Shown one piece after another: positions 8,752 to 17,240 of a stretch of 64,000 bases of DNA. The notes beneath the pieces were generated by a model that worked only from the letters and a program-made list of their open reading frames with translations, did not search any database and was not told the origin of the DNA. The position numbers and the translations under genes are program-made. The stretch comes from HB2-32-21 sp041603535. Lineage in GTDB: Bacteria; Pseudomonadota; Gammaproteobacteria; Pseudomonadales; Porticoccaceae. The DNA is taken from positions 40,179 through 104,178 of the forward strand of contig JBFIEE010000004.1 in assembly GCA_041603535.1 (NCBI GenBank), in the 5' to 3' direction. How positions within the stretch are numbered: the stretch's first letter is position 1; each line of letters begins with the position of its first letter.

Positions 8752-9196
8752 TAATATCTGCGGGATTGTTGAGGAGGGCAGATTCTAGCACAGGCTATAC
8801 GTGAGATAGCCGCTCGTTGAGTCGCCTATTTTTGCCGAGCACCGGACGAGGCTGGGTGCATGGGGCGTTGCGATTTAAGCAATTATTAAAGCCGCAAGGA
8901 AAGGAGCTGGGGACTGAACAGCAAAAAGGGAAGCCCCTGAGGGCTTCCCTTAACATATGCCATTTGTTTATGGATCTAACCCACCCTTAAAACTTATAGC
9001 AACTCAAGCATTATCGCGCTTCGCATTATTATTATGTTTGTTGTTTTTATTATATTCATTTCTTATTGTTAACATGACTGAGCGTAATGCTACTTTATGC
9101 AAGTGTGTTGTTGCAAACCGTTTGCGGCGTCTTTTTTAGACTCTATTCGAATTAAAATACATTCTTTATGCATATCGTCCATCCTGGTCAGGTTTT
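8752..9196. other. 445-bp spacer between gluQ and pcnB
   Basis: The spacer holds the minus-strand terminator at 8921–8951 and an AT-rich stretch (about 8990–9080) with no supported gene on either strand. In Pseudomonas the cbrAB two-component genes lie between gluQ and pcnB; nothing resembling them is present here. The pcnB promoter must lie in the part nearest 8760–8920, but no clear hexamers stood out. Confidence 0.5.
8921..8951 (-). terminator. Rho-independent terminator downstream of dksA–gluQ
   Basis: An 11-bp perfect stem, AAGGGAAGCCC (8926–8936) with GGGCTTCCCTT (8941–8951) and a 4-nt loop. On the minus strand it is followed by a run of T (plus-strand AAAAA at 8923–8927). It ends transcription coming from dksA–gluQ before pcnB. 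Confidence 0.85.
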
Positions 9197-10108
9197 TTAG
9201 CCATCGTCGACGCTTATTGACCCAGTTGGCACGTGTTCCGGCATCCAGTGGTGCACTGCCCAGGTCAGCAGGTCTTCCACGGGGGCACCAGTCATATCTC
9301 CTGGCACAGGCATGCCGAGTTTGTTGAGGCACCACTCCAGATTAGCGCCGGGTGTGGCGATAGTGACCGCGGGCGTGCGGTTTTGCTTGCTCAGTTTTTG
9401 GCCTGCGCTGTTATTGATGACGGCAATGTGGCCGTACACCGGGACCGGCAGTTTGAGCTGCCGTAATAGAAAGATTTGTCGGGGGGTCGAGTCGAGCAGA
9501 TCGTCGCCGCGAACGACATGGGTAATATCCTGAAACGCGTCGTCGACACTGACGGCCAACTGATAGGCAAATAATCCGTCGCGCCGCACGATGACAAAAT
9601 CCCCTGATAACTGGGCCAGATCATAGTGGCAGGCATGGTGAAAAATATCCTGCCAGCTTATAGGACGACAGGCTTCGACACATACCCTGATAGCGCCTGA
9701 CGAGACCCTGGCGGATGCACGGGTCCTGGCGGATGCACGGGTCTTGTTCAAAGGTCGGCAGTGGCCGTCATAAATGCCATGCATTGGTAGCAGCCGCGAC
9801 CGGCTGCACTGGCAAGCGTAGGTGAGGCCCCGGTGAGCAAGTGCCTGGGCTGCTTCGGTATAGGCGGGCAAACGCTGGCTTTGATAAAGCACTGTTCCGT
9901 CCCAGTGCAAGCCGTGGCTGGCCAGTTGTTGAATAATCGTGTTCGCCGCACCGGGGATCTCTCGCGGTGGGTCGATGTCTTCTATCCTAAGTAGCCACCG
10001 GCCATTATTGGCGCGAGCATCAAGGTAGCTGGCGAGGGCTGTGTACAGGGATCCCAGGTGCAGGGGACCCGTAGGGGAGGGAGCGAACCGGCCGACATAG
10101 GCCGCCAT
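9197..10108 (-). CDS. gluQ: Glutamyl-Q tRNA(Asp) synthetase
   Basis: 303 residues, close to the family length and lacking the anticodon-binding domain of GltX. It attaches glutamate to queuosine at the wobble position of tRNA(Asp). GRFAPSPTGPLHLGSL (HIGH-type motif), the KLSKQN signature (KMSKS-type) and the YACQCSR…DGHC zinc-site cysteines are visible. Residues 124–134 repeat RASART/RASARV, made by an 18-bp DNA duplication. It follows dksA by 24 bp on the same strand, the arrangement known in many gammaproteobacteria. Confidence 0.93.
   Translation of the reverse strand: MAAYVGRFAPSPTGPLHLGSLYTALASYLDARANNGRWLLRIEDIDPPREIPGAANTIIQQLASHGLHWDGTVLYQSQRLPAYTEAAQALAHRGLTYACQCSRSRLLPMHGIYDGHCRPLNKTRASARTRASARVSSGAIRVCVEACRPISWQDIFHHACHYDLAQLSGDFVIVRRDGLFAYQLAVSVDDAFQDITHVVRGDDLLDSTPRQIFLLRQLKLPVPVYGHIAVINNSAGQKLSKQNRTPAVTIATPGANLEWCLNKLGMPVPGDMTGAPVEDLLTWAVHHWMPEHVPTGSISVDDG
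9707..9743. repeat. 18-bp tandem duplication inside gluQ
   Basis: The unit CCTGGCGGATGCACGGGT occurs at 9707–9724 and again from 9725. It adds six residues in frame to a loop after the zinc-site region of GluQ, so the gene stays intact. Confidence 0.8.
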
Positions 10109-10132
10109 CAGCGTGCGCCGATGGTAGAACGT

Positions 10133-10582
10133 TTAGCCGCCAGTGATCTGCTTTTCCTTGATTTCATCCAGGGTTTTACAGTCGACACAAAGCGTTGCTG
10201 TCGGCCGTGCTTCGAGGCGGCGGATACCGATATCGACACCGCACTGATCGCAATAGCCGTATTCATCGGAGTCAATCAGTTCAACGGTGGCGTCGATCTT
10301 CTTGATGAGCTTGCGTTCGCGGTCGCGGGCACGTAATTCGAGGCTGAACTCCTCTTCCTGTGTGGCGCGATCAGCCGGGTCGGGAAAATTCGCGGCCTCA
10401 TCCTTCATGTGCGTAACGGTGCGATCCACCTCCTCCATCAACTCCTGCTTCCAGGCCAGCAACAGATTTTTAAAATGCTGCCGTTGTTTGTCATTCATGT
10501 AAGCCTCGCCCTTTTTCAGCTTGTAAGGGGCGTAGCCGTGGATGGTCGTTGGTGGTGTTTTAGCTGCTGTCTTCTTGGGCAT
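10133..10582 (-). CDS. dksA: RNA polymerase-binding transcription factor DksA
   Basis: 149 residues, near the 151 of E. coli. DksA enters the RNA polymerase secondary channel and with ppGpp adjusts stringent-response transcription. The coiled-coil region carries DPADRATQEEEFSLELRARD, with the conserved acidic tip, and the C-terminus has a four-cysteine zinc finger (CDQCGVDIG…CVDC). It is preceded by a good sigma-70 promoter and followed by gluQ. Confidence 0.96.
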   Translation of the reverse strand: MPKKTAAKTPPTTIHGYAPYKLKKGEAYMNDKQRQHFKNLLLAWKQELMEEVDRTVTHMKDEAANFPDPADRATQEEEFSLELRARDRERKLIKKIDATVELIDSDEYGYCDQCGVDIGIRRLEARPTATLCVDCKTLDEIKEKQITGG

Positions 10583-10618
10583 CTAGTGCTTTCCGTATCA
10601 GGTATTGCGAAACCCGCC

Positions 10619-10647
10619 TTTATAGTAGTAGTGAGCATTTTTTTCAA
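10619..10647 (-). promoter_or_regulatory. Sigma-70 promoter of dksA
   Basis: On the minus strand TTGAAA (10642–10647) is separated by exactly 17 bp from TATAAA (10619–10624). A start site near 10612 would give a leader of about 30 nt to the dksA ATG. Confidence 0.7.
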
Positions 10648-10739
10648 GTGAGTTTTTACATTGATTTTGCATGACCGCTGGTCGGTGCGGACGAATACCT
10701 GAACAGATACAATGGCAATCCGGCACTGGAACCTGTTTT

Positions 10740-11954
10740 ATGACCATCCATCACAAGCGTAAATATGCCGCCCGGCTGGGCAATATGACCTCTTTTAAGG
10801 TTGTTGACTTCCTTGAGGCGGCGGTGGCGATGCAGGCCGCGGGGCGGGATATTGTCAGAATGGAAGCCGGTGAACCTGCATTTGCCACAGCCCCGGCGAT
10901 CGTGGCCGCGGCGACGCGGGCACTGGCGGACGAGAAAACAAAGTACACCCCATCGCTGGGTATCGCCGAGTTGCGTGAAGCCATAGCGGGATTTTACGAC
11001 ACACGGTATGGCCTTAATATCGCTCCAGAGCGGGTGGTGGTCACCACCGGCAGCAGTGCCGCGCTGGGCATGATTTGCGATCTTTTTATCAACCCGGGCG
11101 ACGGCTTACAGCTTACGGATCCTGGTTATCCCTGTAACGCCAATTTTGTGCGCCGTGCTGGGGGCGAACCGCAGCTGGTGCCGGTTGATGCAGCAAATGC
11201 CTATCAGCTAACGGCAGAGCTCGTTGAACAGTACTGGCAGGCCAATACAATCGGCGTGATGGTGGCTTCACCGAGCAACCCTACCGGTGAAATTATTGAT
11301 CGCGCTAATCAGCGTGCCATCAACGATGTCGTCAGGCAGCGGAATGGCGTACTGGTTATGGACGAGCTCTACCATGGGCTGGTCTATGACCAAAAAGAAA
11401 CCTCGATCCTGTCAGTCACCGACGAAGCCTTTGTTATTAACAGCTTTTCAAAATATTTCGGCATGACCGGCTGGCGACTGGGCTGGATGGTGGTGCCCGA
11501 GGACACGTTGTCGCCCATCAGCATCATGGCGCAAAATTTTTTCATCTCGCCGCCCAGTATTGCCCAGTACGCAGCAATTGCCGCATTCGAACCGAAGACC
11601 ATCGCGTTGATGGAGCAGCGCCGGGAGGAGCTGCGTCGGCGCCGGGATTTTTTGGTGCCTGCGCTGCGTGAACTCGGTTTTGTTATACCCCATGTGCCTG
11701 CAGGCGCTTTTTATGTCTACGCGAGTATTGAAAACCTGGCTGAGGATAGCGAAACATTCTGCTGGGATATGCTGGAGCGGGCCGGTGTCGCGTTTACACC
11801 GGGCACCGATTTCGGCCAGCATCTGGCGCGTCAGCACGTCAGGTTTTCCTATACCCAGAGCCTGGACCGGCTGGAGCTGGCAGTGGAGCGTCTCGGTCAA
11901 GTGCTGGCCGGACAGTTTATTAACACCGGATCTTCGGTTAGTGAAAACGGATAA
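10740..11954 (+). CDS. Class I/II pyridoxal-phosphate aminotransferase
   Basis: 404 residues from the ATG at 10740. The fold-type I signature VINSFSKYFGMTGWRLGW contains the PLP lysine, with SPSNPTGEII and MDELYHGLVY upstream and an arginine near VRFSYTQS for the substrate carboxylate. The family transfers amino groups between amino acids and 2-oxoacids; the exact substrate is not evident. An earlier TTG at 10671 or a later ATG at 10785 are alternatives. It is divergent from dksA and is followed by sfsA, as in Pseudomonas. Confidence 0.85.
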   Translation: MTIHHKRKYAARLGNMTSFKVVDFLEAAVAMQAAGRDIVRMEAGEPAFATAPAIVAAATRALADEKTKYTPSLGIAELREAIAGFYDTRYGLNIAPERVVVTTGSSAALGMICDLFINPGDGLQLTDPGYPCNANFVRRAGGEPQLVPVDAANAYQLTAELVEQYWQANTIGVMVASPSNPTGEIIDRANQRAINDVVRQRNGVLVMDELYHGLVYDQKETSILSVTDEAFVINSFSKYFGMTGWRLGWMVVPEDTLSPISIMAQNFFISPPSIAQYAAIAAFEPKTIALMEQRREELRRRRDFLVPALRELGFVIPHVPAGAFYVYASIENLAEDSETFCWDMLERAGVAFTPGTDFGQHLARQHVRFSYTQSLDRLELAVERLGQVLAGQFINTGSSVSENG

Positions 11955-11977
11955 GGCTGAAAGATTGATGGGCGCCC

Positions 11978-12688
11978 ATGAAGTTTGATCCGCCCCTCGA
12001 ACCAGCGGTTTTCGTCAGGCGTTACAAACGTTTTTTTGCCGATGTGGTGTTGCCTGATGGCTCGCCTTTGACCATTCACTGCGCCAACACGGGCTCAATG
12101 CAATACTGCCAGGAAGCTGGCACCCCGTGCTGGTTTTCTCGATCCGATAACCCCAGGCGCAAACTGCCGGGCACCCTTGAAGTGGTCACTACCAGTAATG
12201 GGCTGCTGGCGGGTGTTAACACCGCCCGGCCTAATCGCCTTGCGGCCGAAGCGATCCGTATGGGGGTCATAAGCGAGCTACGGGGTTATACGAACATGCG
12301 CACTGAGGTTCGTTACGGTGATGAAAAAAGCCGCATCGATCTGTTGCTAGAATCAAATACTGAGCAGTGTTTCGTTGAAGTCAAAAATGTCACACTGGAA
12401 GCCGGAGACGGGTTGGCCCGGTTCCCAGATGCAGTGACGGCACGCGGCACGCGGCATCTTCGCGAACTGATGCGCATGGTCGGTGAGGGCCAGCGCTCCG
12501 TTCTGCTGTTTTGTGTACAGCTCAGCGGTATCGATAAGGTCACGGTGGCGGCAGATATTGATGCGGGGTACGCCGAAACGCTCAGCGAAGCCATGGCGGC
12601 GGGCGTGGAGGTGCTGGCCTACGGCTGTAAACTGCAGCCTGACGAAATTGTCGTGGAGCGCAAACTAACTTTTATGTTGCCCCACTAA
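11978..12688 (+). CDS. sfsA: SfsA family DNA/RNA-binding nuclease
   Basis: 236 residues, the family length. FVRRYKRFFADVVL, HCANTGSM and the nuclease-like core SRIDLLLE…CFVEVKNVTL (E/D…ExK pattern) identify SfsA, first described as sugar fermentation stimulation protein and assigned to a PD-(D/E)XK-like fold. It starts 23 bp after the aminotransferase gene and is followed by a terminator. Its cellular role is poorly defined. Confidence 0.93.
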   Translation: MKFDPPLEPAVFVRRYKRFFADVVLPDGSPLTIHCANTGSMQYCQEAGTPCWFSRSDNPRRKLPGTLEVVTTSNGLLAGVNTARPNRLAAEAIRMGVISELRGYTNMRTEVRYGDEKSRIDLLLESNTEQCFVEVKNVTLEAGDGLARFPDAVTARGTRHLRELMRMVGEGQRSVLLFCVQLSGIDKVTVAADIDAGYAETLSEAMAAGVEVLAYGCKLQPDEIVVERKLTFMLPH

Positions 12689-12764
12689 AATCTTCCCCAC
12701 CGATGTTTTATTCCGGCTATGGGTATTGTCCCGGGTCATTAGTTGACCCTCGGGTTATAAATTT

Positions 12765-12800
12765 ACATTGAGACTAGCATTGAGACTAACATTGAAACCA
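12765..12800. repeat. 12-bp tandem repeat, three copies
   Basis: ACATTGAGACTA, GCATTGAGACTA and ACATTGAAACCA follow one another directly, between sfsA and its terminator. No gene reads through it. Confidence 0.8.
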
Positions 12801-12830
12801 AAAAGCCCCTCAACAATAAGGGGTTTTTTG
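12801..12830 (+). terminator. Rho-independent terminator of sfsA
   Basis: CCCCT pairs with AGGGG across a short A-rich loop and is followed by TTTTTT, with a matching A-run on the 5' side. It lies 110 bp after the sfsA stop; the flanking A-run makes it potentially usable from both directions. Confidence 0.75.
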
Positions 12831-12943
12831 GCTTTAAAAACAGCAGGTTAGTTTTAAAAACAACAGGTTGCCGGTGATTGCTTGGAGAAGGCGATCAGCG
12901 GTGACCTTAAGCAGGCGTCTGAATCCCTCAAGCCGGACAGAGA

Positions 12944-13333
12944 TTACATTTTCCCGTCGATTTCAACCACGCGCTGCTGGAATTTCCACTGGCCATTCTG
13001 TTTGACGACCTTGTCGAGATAGCGCCCTGAATTGGCGGCGCTGACTTTTTCGCCACAGCTCATCAGGATCAGGTAGGCGTCATGGGTACCCGTGCTACCG
13101 TTAACTTCAACGATGGCGTCGGTGGTGCAGTGCTTAACCTTCATGGTCGGAATCATCTTTTTGGCAAAAGCCAGCAGCGCTTCACTGCCAGCGGCCAGTT
13201 GCTTGCCGCCCATTTCAAACGTGCCGTCATCGGTAAAACACTTGACCCAGGCTTCCGGGTCGCCGTAGTCAAAAGCACGGTTGTAACGCGCTGCTAGTTC
13301 GCGGATGGCCAGATGATCTTCTACGTTGCTCAT
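12944..13333 (-). CDS. SnoaL-like/NTF2-like protein
   Basis: 129 residues. The opening DHLAIRELAARYNRAFDYGDPEAWVKCFTDDGTFEM is the standard SnoaL-like start (alpha+beta cone fold, as in ketosteroid isomerases, polyketide cyclases and dioxygenase small subunits). Later VKHCTTDAIVEVNG and SGRYLDKVVK complete the fold. Enzymatic role unknown. It stands alone on the minus strand, facing away from the alcohol dehydrogenase gene. Similar proteins often sit in steroid or terpenoid catabolic loci. Confidence 0.8.
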   Translation of the reverse strand: MSNVEDHLAIRELAARYNRAFDYGDPEAWVKCFTDDGTFEMGGKQLAAGSEALLAFAKKMIPTMKVKHCTTDAIVEVNGSTGTHDAYLILMSCGEKVSAANSGRYLDKVVKQNGQWKFQQRVVEIDGKM

Positions 13334-13675
13334 GGGATATGTGCCTCGGTTGTTTAAGTATGCGCTAGTTGCCAGGTTGGTGCGTTTGATATGCGAGCTC
13401 GGGAGATTGTAGGGGATGTTATCAGGCGCGACAACAAACGTGCATGGATCCGCCAGCGCTCGTCTAGCGTTGGTTCGTGCGTGTCTGCGTCGCGTAGGAA
13501 GTTGCTATGTAGGAAGTGGCTATAAAGCGGCTATAAATCAGCTATGATGCGGCCACGCTTGTCTTGACCAAGGCTTAAGGATAACTTTAAGAGCGGATTT
13601 GAGGCATCACGTGGGTAACACCAGGTAGGAAGCATTCTGATATGCTCCTGCCAAATAACAGAAAAGGGGACGACC
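13334..13675. other. 342-bp divergent spacer
   Basis: It separates the SnoaL-like gene (minus) from the alcohol dehydrogenase (plus). It contains short near-repeats around 13498–13545 (GTAGGAAGT and GGCTATAAA motifs). GGGGA at 13668 is the likely ribosome-binding site of the dehydrogenase. No gene is supported. Confidence 0.5.
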
Positions 13676-14776
13676 ATGAAAGCAAAAGCAGCGGTATTCC
13701 GTGAAATCGGCGTAGACCTTACTATTGAAGACGTTGATATTGATGAGCCGCAACCGCATGAAGTATTAATCCGCACGGCCGCCTGCGGGGTTTGCCATAG
13801 CGACGTCCACTTTGTTAAGGGTTCCATCGCGGGGCCTGTGCCCACCATCCCGGGACACGAACCGGCCGGCGTTGTTGAAGCGATCGGCTCAGCAGTTAAA
13901 TCGGTGGCGGTCGGCGATCACGTCATTGCCTGCACGTCGATGTTCTGTGGGCAGTGCAGGCAATGTCTACAGGGCCGCCCCTATCTCTGCGTGGACAGAA
14001 GAGCATGCCAACGGAAAAAGGACGATACGCCGCGAATTTCCATCGATGGCAAGCGCATTACCCAGTTCGCTGACCTGTCAGCCTTTTGCGAAAAAATGCT
14101 GGTCCATGAGACTGCGGTGGTCAAGATTGATAAAGACATCCCCCTGACCAGCGCGGCGCTGGTTGGTTGTGCGGTGACTACCGGCGTTGGGGCGGCACTC
14201 AATACAGCCAAAGTACAGCCTGGCTCAACCGTGGCAGTATTTGGTGTGGGCGGCATTGGCATTTCGATTATTCAGGGCGCCCGTATAGCGGGTGCGAGAC
14301 AAATTATTGCGGTAGATGTCGTGCCAGCAAAGCTTGAAACTGCCCGTAAATTTGGTGCGACTCATACCATTCTTGGCGGCGACAACAGCCCGGATGGCGA
14401 CCCGGTAAAGGCGATCAAAAAGCTCAGCGCGGGCGGTGTCGATTACGCCTTTGACGCGGTTGGTATGACACAGTTATCCCGGCAGTGCTTTTATGCCCTG
14501 GCGCCCCGCGGGCTGGCCGTGATCGTTGGCGCTATCCCTACCGGGCAGACGTTTGAGGTCGACCCCGGGCACTTCTATCTCGAGAAATCAATTATGGGCT
14601 GTTTTATGGGCTCCAATCGGTTTCATATTGACGCGCTAACTTACTTCGATTTTTACAAACAGGGTCGGCTTGATTTGGATTCCATGGTGACAGACCGCTT
14701 TGGCCTGGGCGATATCAATACCGCCTTCGGTCTGCTGGAAGGCGGAGAAATTACGCGGGCCGTTATTACATTCTAA
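13676..14776 (+). CDS. Zinc-dependent alcohol dehydrogenase (MDR superfamily, class III-like)
   Basis: 366 residues. CGVCHSDVHF and GHEPAGVV supply catalytic zinc ligands and CGQCRQCLQGRPYLC the four structural-zinc cysteines. The Rossmann motif GVGGIG near residues 190–195 followed by IIAVDVVPAKLE indicates NAD(H) preference. Members oxidise primary or secondary alcohols to aldehydes or ketones; the closest classes include enzymes acting on bulky substrates. Start ATG at 13676 has GGGGA 7 bp upstream. Its neighbours give no clear pathway, though the SnoaL-like protein alongside hints at a lipid or terpenoid role. Confidence 0.87.
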   Translation: MKAKAAVFREIGVDLTIEDVDIDEPQPHEVLIRTAACGVCHSDVHFVKGSIAGPVPTIPGHEPAGVVEAIGSAVKSVAVGDHVIACTSMFCGQCRQCLQGRPYLCVDRRACQRKKDDTPRISIDGKRITQFADLSAFCEKMLVHETAVVKIDKDIPLTSAALVGCAVTTGVGAALNTAKVQPGSTVAVFGVGGIGISIIQGARIAGARQIIAVDVVPAKLETARKFGATHTILGGDNSPDGDPVKAIKKLSAGGVDYAFDAVGMTQLSRQCFYALAPRGLAVIVGAIPTGQTFEVDPGHFYLEKSIMGCFMGSNRFHIDALTYFDFYKQGRLDLDSMVTDRFGLGDINTAFGLLEGGEITRAVITF

Positions 14777-14799
14777 AGTAGACGCTGCTTTATCGACGA

Positions 14800-14860
14800 C
14801 AGGTATCAGGCGCTGACCATCAGGTGGCGGGACTTGTGTGAAAACGGGTCCTGATACCTG
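14800..14860. repeat. Inverted repeat, 11-bp arms
   Basis: CAGGTATCAGG at 14800–14810 and its exact complement CCTGATACCTG at 14850–14860, 39 bp apart, lie just after the alcohol dehydrogenase stop. No T-run follows, so it is not a classic terminator; it could be an RNA stem or a repeated element. Confidence 0.6.
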
Positions 14861-15008
14861 GTGGTCGATCCGATTCCTCTCACGCAAGCTTGCTGTTTTT
14901 ATGCAAAAAATAAAGCGCATTGGTCGTTGGCGGTTAGGCATCTGCCTGGCTCGCCTCAATGGCTAATTCGTGGCAGTCGGTTTTGTTGAAGGGCGTAAAA
15001 ACAGGGCG

Positions 15009-15338
15009 TTAGGGCTGTAAGTAGACCTGCCCCTTTTCGATGGTATGCGCGACCGGACTCAGCCTTGAGCCCGTGCAGGGGCCAGCAAAGCAGCTGCCTG
15101 TGGAGATGTCGAACAGCGCGCCATGCGCCGAACACATTATGTATTCCCGGTTGCGATCTAGGAATTTGTCGGGCGTCCAGTTCAGTTCGAAACCGGCGTG
15201 GGGGCAGATGTTGCGGTACAGATAAACTTCGCTGCCCTTGCGGACAGCGAAGATAGCAGTGTGTTTATCATCAAGCGTAAAACCCTTGCTGCCGCCGTCC
15301 GGTATGTCGTCAACCGCGCACAGGGCTTGCTCGCTCAA
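15009..15338 (-). CDS. Rieske [2Fe-2S] ferredoxin-like protein
   Basis: 109 residues from a TTG at 15338 (MSEQALCAVDDIP). The cluster ligands are visible: CPH followed about 20 residues later by CSAH, with flanking LYRNICPHAG and EYIMCSAHGALFD. Small Rieske proteins pass electrons to oxygenases or act in redox maintenance; no oxygenase partner is adjacent. The TTG lies 1 bp after the htpX stop, giving tight coupling. An upstream ATG at 15425 would force an 86-bp overlap with htpX and lacks Rieske similarity, so the shorter form is preferred. Confidence 0.8.
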   Translation of the reverse strand: MSEQALCAVDDIPDGGSKGFTLDDKHTAIFAVRKGSEVYLYRNICPHAGFELNWTPDKFLDRNREYIMCSAHGALFDISTGSCFAGPCTGSRLSPVAHTIEKGQVYLQP

Positions 15339-15339
15339 A

Positions 15340-16230
15340 TTACACGCCCCGGCGCAGCGCTTCGATACGCTGCTCGAGCGGCGGGTGTGACATAAACAGT
15401 TTACTGGCGTGTTCCTTCCAGCCACTGGATATACCCAGTGCCGTCATGGTGTCGGGCATTTCATTGGGGACATGGGCCTGGGACTCCGCCTGCAGGCGGC
15501 GCAACGCACCGACCATACCGCTCCGGCTGGCCAGGTGGGCACCCGCAGCATCAGCGCGGTACTCTCGCCAGCGCGAGAAAGCCATGACAATCGTCGAGGC
15601 GAGGATACCCAGCACAACCTGCAGGACCATAACAATGACGAAATAACCGATACCGGGTCGATCATTTTTGAAGATCGCCTTGTCGATGATGGAGCCAAGA
15701 ATGCGGGCAAAGAACAACACGAAAGTGTTTACCACGCCCTGAATTAACGTCAGCGTCACCATGTCGCCATTGGCGACGTGACCGATTTCGTGGGCCAGCA
15801 CGGCCTTTGCTTCTTCGCGGTCAAAACGCTCAAGTAAGCCTGCGCTAACAGCCACCAGCGCCTTGTTTTTGTTCCAGCCGGTGGCGAAAGCATTGGATTG
15901 CTGGGCGGGGAAGATGCCCACTTCAGGCATGCCGATGTCGGCCTTACGGGCGAGTTCGGTGACGGTATTAACCAGCCAGCGCTCCTGTTCATTGGCGGGC
16001 TGGTCAATGATATGAGTGCGGGTACTCATCTTCGCCATCGTCTTCGATAGCAGCAGCGAGATGAAGGAACCTGCGAAGCCAAAAAAGCCGCACATAATCA
16101 GCAGTGACGTGGTGTCGGACTGGATACCCTGGGCGGCCAGAAACTGATTGAGACCAAGTACCTGAAAGACCAGTGAAAACAACACCAGCACGGCAACGTT
16201 TGTTGCTAAAAACAACCCGATACGTAACAC
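15340..16230 (-). CDS. htpX: Heat-shock membrane zinc protease HtpX
   Basis: 296 residues from a GTG at 16230, with GGAGGAGG a few bases upstream; this matches the E. coli start (MRIALFLLTN). An upstream TTG at 16299 would add an unlikely extension. HtpX is an M48 protease that degrades misfolded membrane proteins. HEIGH with NGDMVTL (about residues 145–155) is the zinc site, EYRADAAGA supplies the third ligand, and four hydrophobic segments are visible. A Rieske gene follows it directly. Confidence 0.94.
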   Translation of the reverse strand: MLRIGLFLATNVAVLVLFSLVFQVLGLNQFLAAQGIQSDTTSLLIMCGFFGFAGSFISLLLSKTMAKMSTRTHIIDQPANEQERWLVNTVTELARKADIGMPEVGIFPAQQSNAFATGWNKNKALVAVSAGLLERFDREEAKAVLAHEIGHVANGDMVTLTLIQGVVNTFVLFFARILGSIIDKAIFKNDRPGIGYFVIVMVLQVVLGILASTIVMAFSRWREYRADAAGAHLASRSGMVGALRRLQAESQAHVPNEMPDTMTALGISSGWKEHASKLFMSHPPLEQRIEALRRGV

Positions 16231-16298
16231 CTGAACCTCCTCCGTCGTGGAGTTTGCTATGGACTGCCTATAAGATGCGTACAGATTGTAAAAATTCA

Positions 16299-17225
16299 AT
16301 GGCAGCGATTATGACACACGGCGCAGACTCTCAGAAAAGTATCTTTTACGCGCTGGCGGCAAACGGGTCGATCGCGGTAGCCAAGGGCGTCGCCGCCTGG
16401 ATCACCGGCTCAGGCGCTATGCTCGCAGAGGCGATCCACTCTGTTGCCGACTGTTCCAACCAGTTTTTGTTATTGCTGGGGCTGAAGCGAGCGAAGCGCC
16501 CGCCGTCCCCCGATTACCCCCTTGGCTACGGCAAGGAAATCTATTTCTGGTCTTTTCTGGTGGCCATTTTGCTGTTTGCCATGGGCGGCCTGTTTTCAGT
16601 TTATGAAGGTTGGCACAAGCTCCATGATCCGGAGCCGCTTAAATCCCCCTGGATAGCGATTGGCGTACTGGTGTTCGCTGTGCTTGCGGAAGGCCTGTCC
16701 TTGTTGGGCTGCATTCGCGAAATAAATAAAATCAGGCCAGCAGATCAGGGTCTGTGGCGCTGGTTTCGCGACACCCGCGAAAGTGATTTGATGGTGGTAT
16801 TTGGGGAGGATATTGCGGCGCTGTTAGGATTGATTTTTGCGCTGCTGGCGCTGCTGGCGGCGATATTTACGGGCAATCCAATGTACGATGCCCTGGGTAG
16901 CATCGCCATTGGTGTGCTGCTTATTGTTATCGCCGTGCTTATCGGTGTTGAGGTCAAGGCGCTGTTGGTGGGGCAGGGTGTAGAGGCCCACGTCAAAGAA
17001 AAAATGGTTCAATGGCTTAATAGCCGCGTGGAGGTTGATAAGGTATTCAATGTGCTGACGTTGCGCATGGGCAATGACGTATTGGTAGCGGTAAAAGCTG
17101 CTATGGTGGAGCGCGATGGCAGCGCAGCGGAGTTGGTGGCACAAATAAACACTGTTGAAACGGGGTTCAAAGCACAGTTTCCCAATGTGCAGTGGCTATT
17201 TTTTGAGCCGGATAGTGAAGATTAA
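16299..17225 (+). CDS. Cation diffusion facilitator (CDF) transporter
   Basis: 308 residues, with about six membrane spans and a cytoplasmic C-terminal domain. GSGAMLAEAIHSVADCSNQ contains the TM2 metal-site His/Asp pair, and FGEDIAALLG with NPMYDALGSIAIGVLL marks the TM4–TM5 region. CDF proteins export Zn2+, Co2+, Fe2+ or Mn2+ in exchange for protons; metal specificity is not clear here. The start could be the ATG at 16299 or the one at 16311; neither has a strong ribosome-binding site. It is divergent from htpX. Confidence 0.87.
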   Translation: MAAIMTHGADSQKSIFYALAANGSIAVAKGVAAWITGSGAMLAEAIHSVADCSNQFLLLLGLKRAKRPPSPDYPLGYGKEIYFWSFLVAILLFAMGGLFSVYEGWHKLHDPEPLKSPWIAIGVLVFAVLAEGLSLLGCIREINKIRPADQGLWRWFRDTRESDLMVVFGEDIAALLGLIFALLALLAAIFTGNPMYDALGSIAIGVLLIVIAVLIGVEVKALLVGQGVEAHVKEKMVQWLNSRVEVDKVFNVLTLRMGNDVLVAVKAAMVERDGSAAELVAQINTVETGFKAQFPNVQWLFFEPDSED

Positions 17226-17240
17226 TCGGGGAACCAGACT

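Noticed and set aside
8952..9196. AT-rich stretch as a possible origin or foreign insert
   Set aside because: No DnaA-box cluster, terminal repeats or mobile genes are seen; low GC alone is not enough.
15339..15425. ATG start at 15425 for the Rieske gene
   Set aside because: It would overlap htpX by 86 bp with residues unlike any Rieske protein; the TTG at 15338 gives the normal family length.
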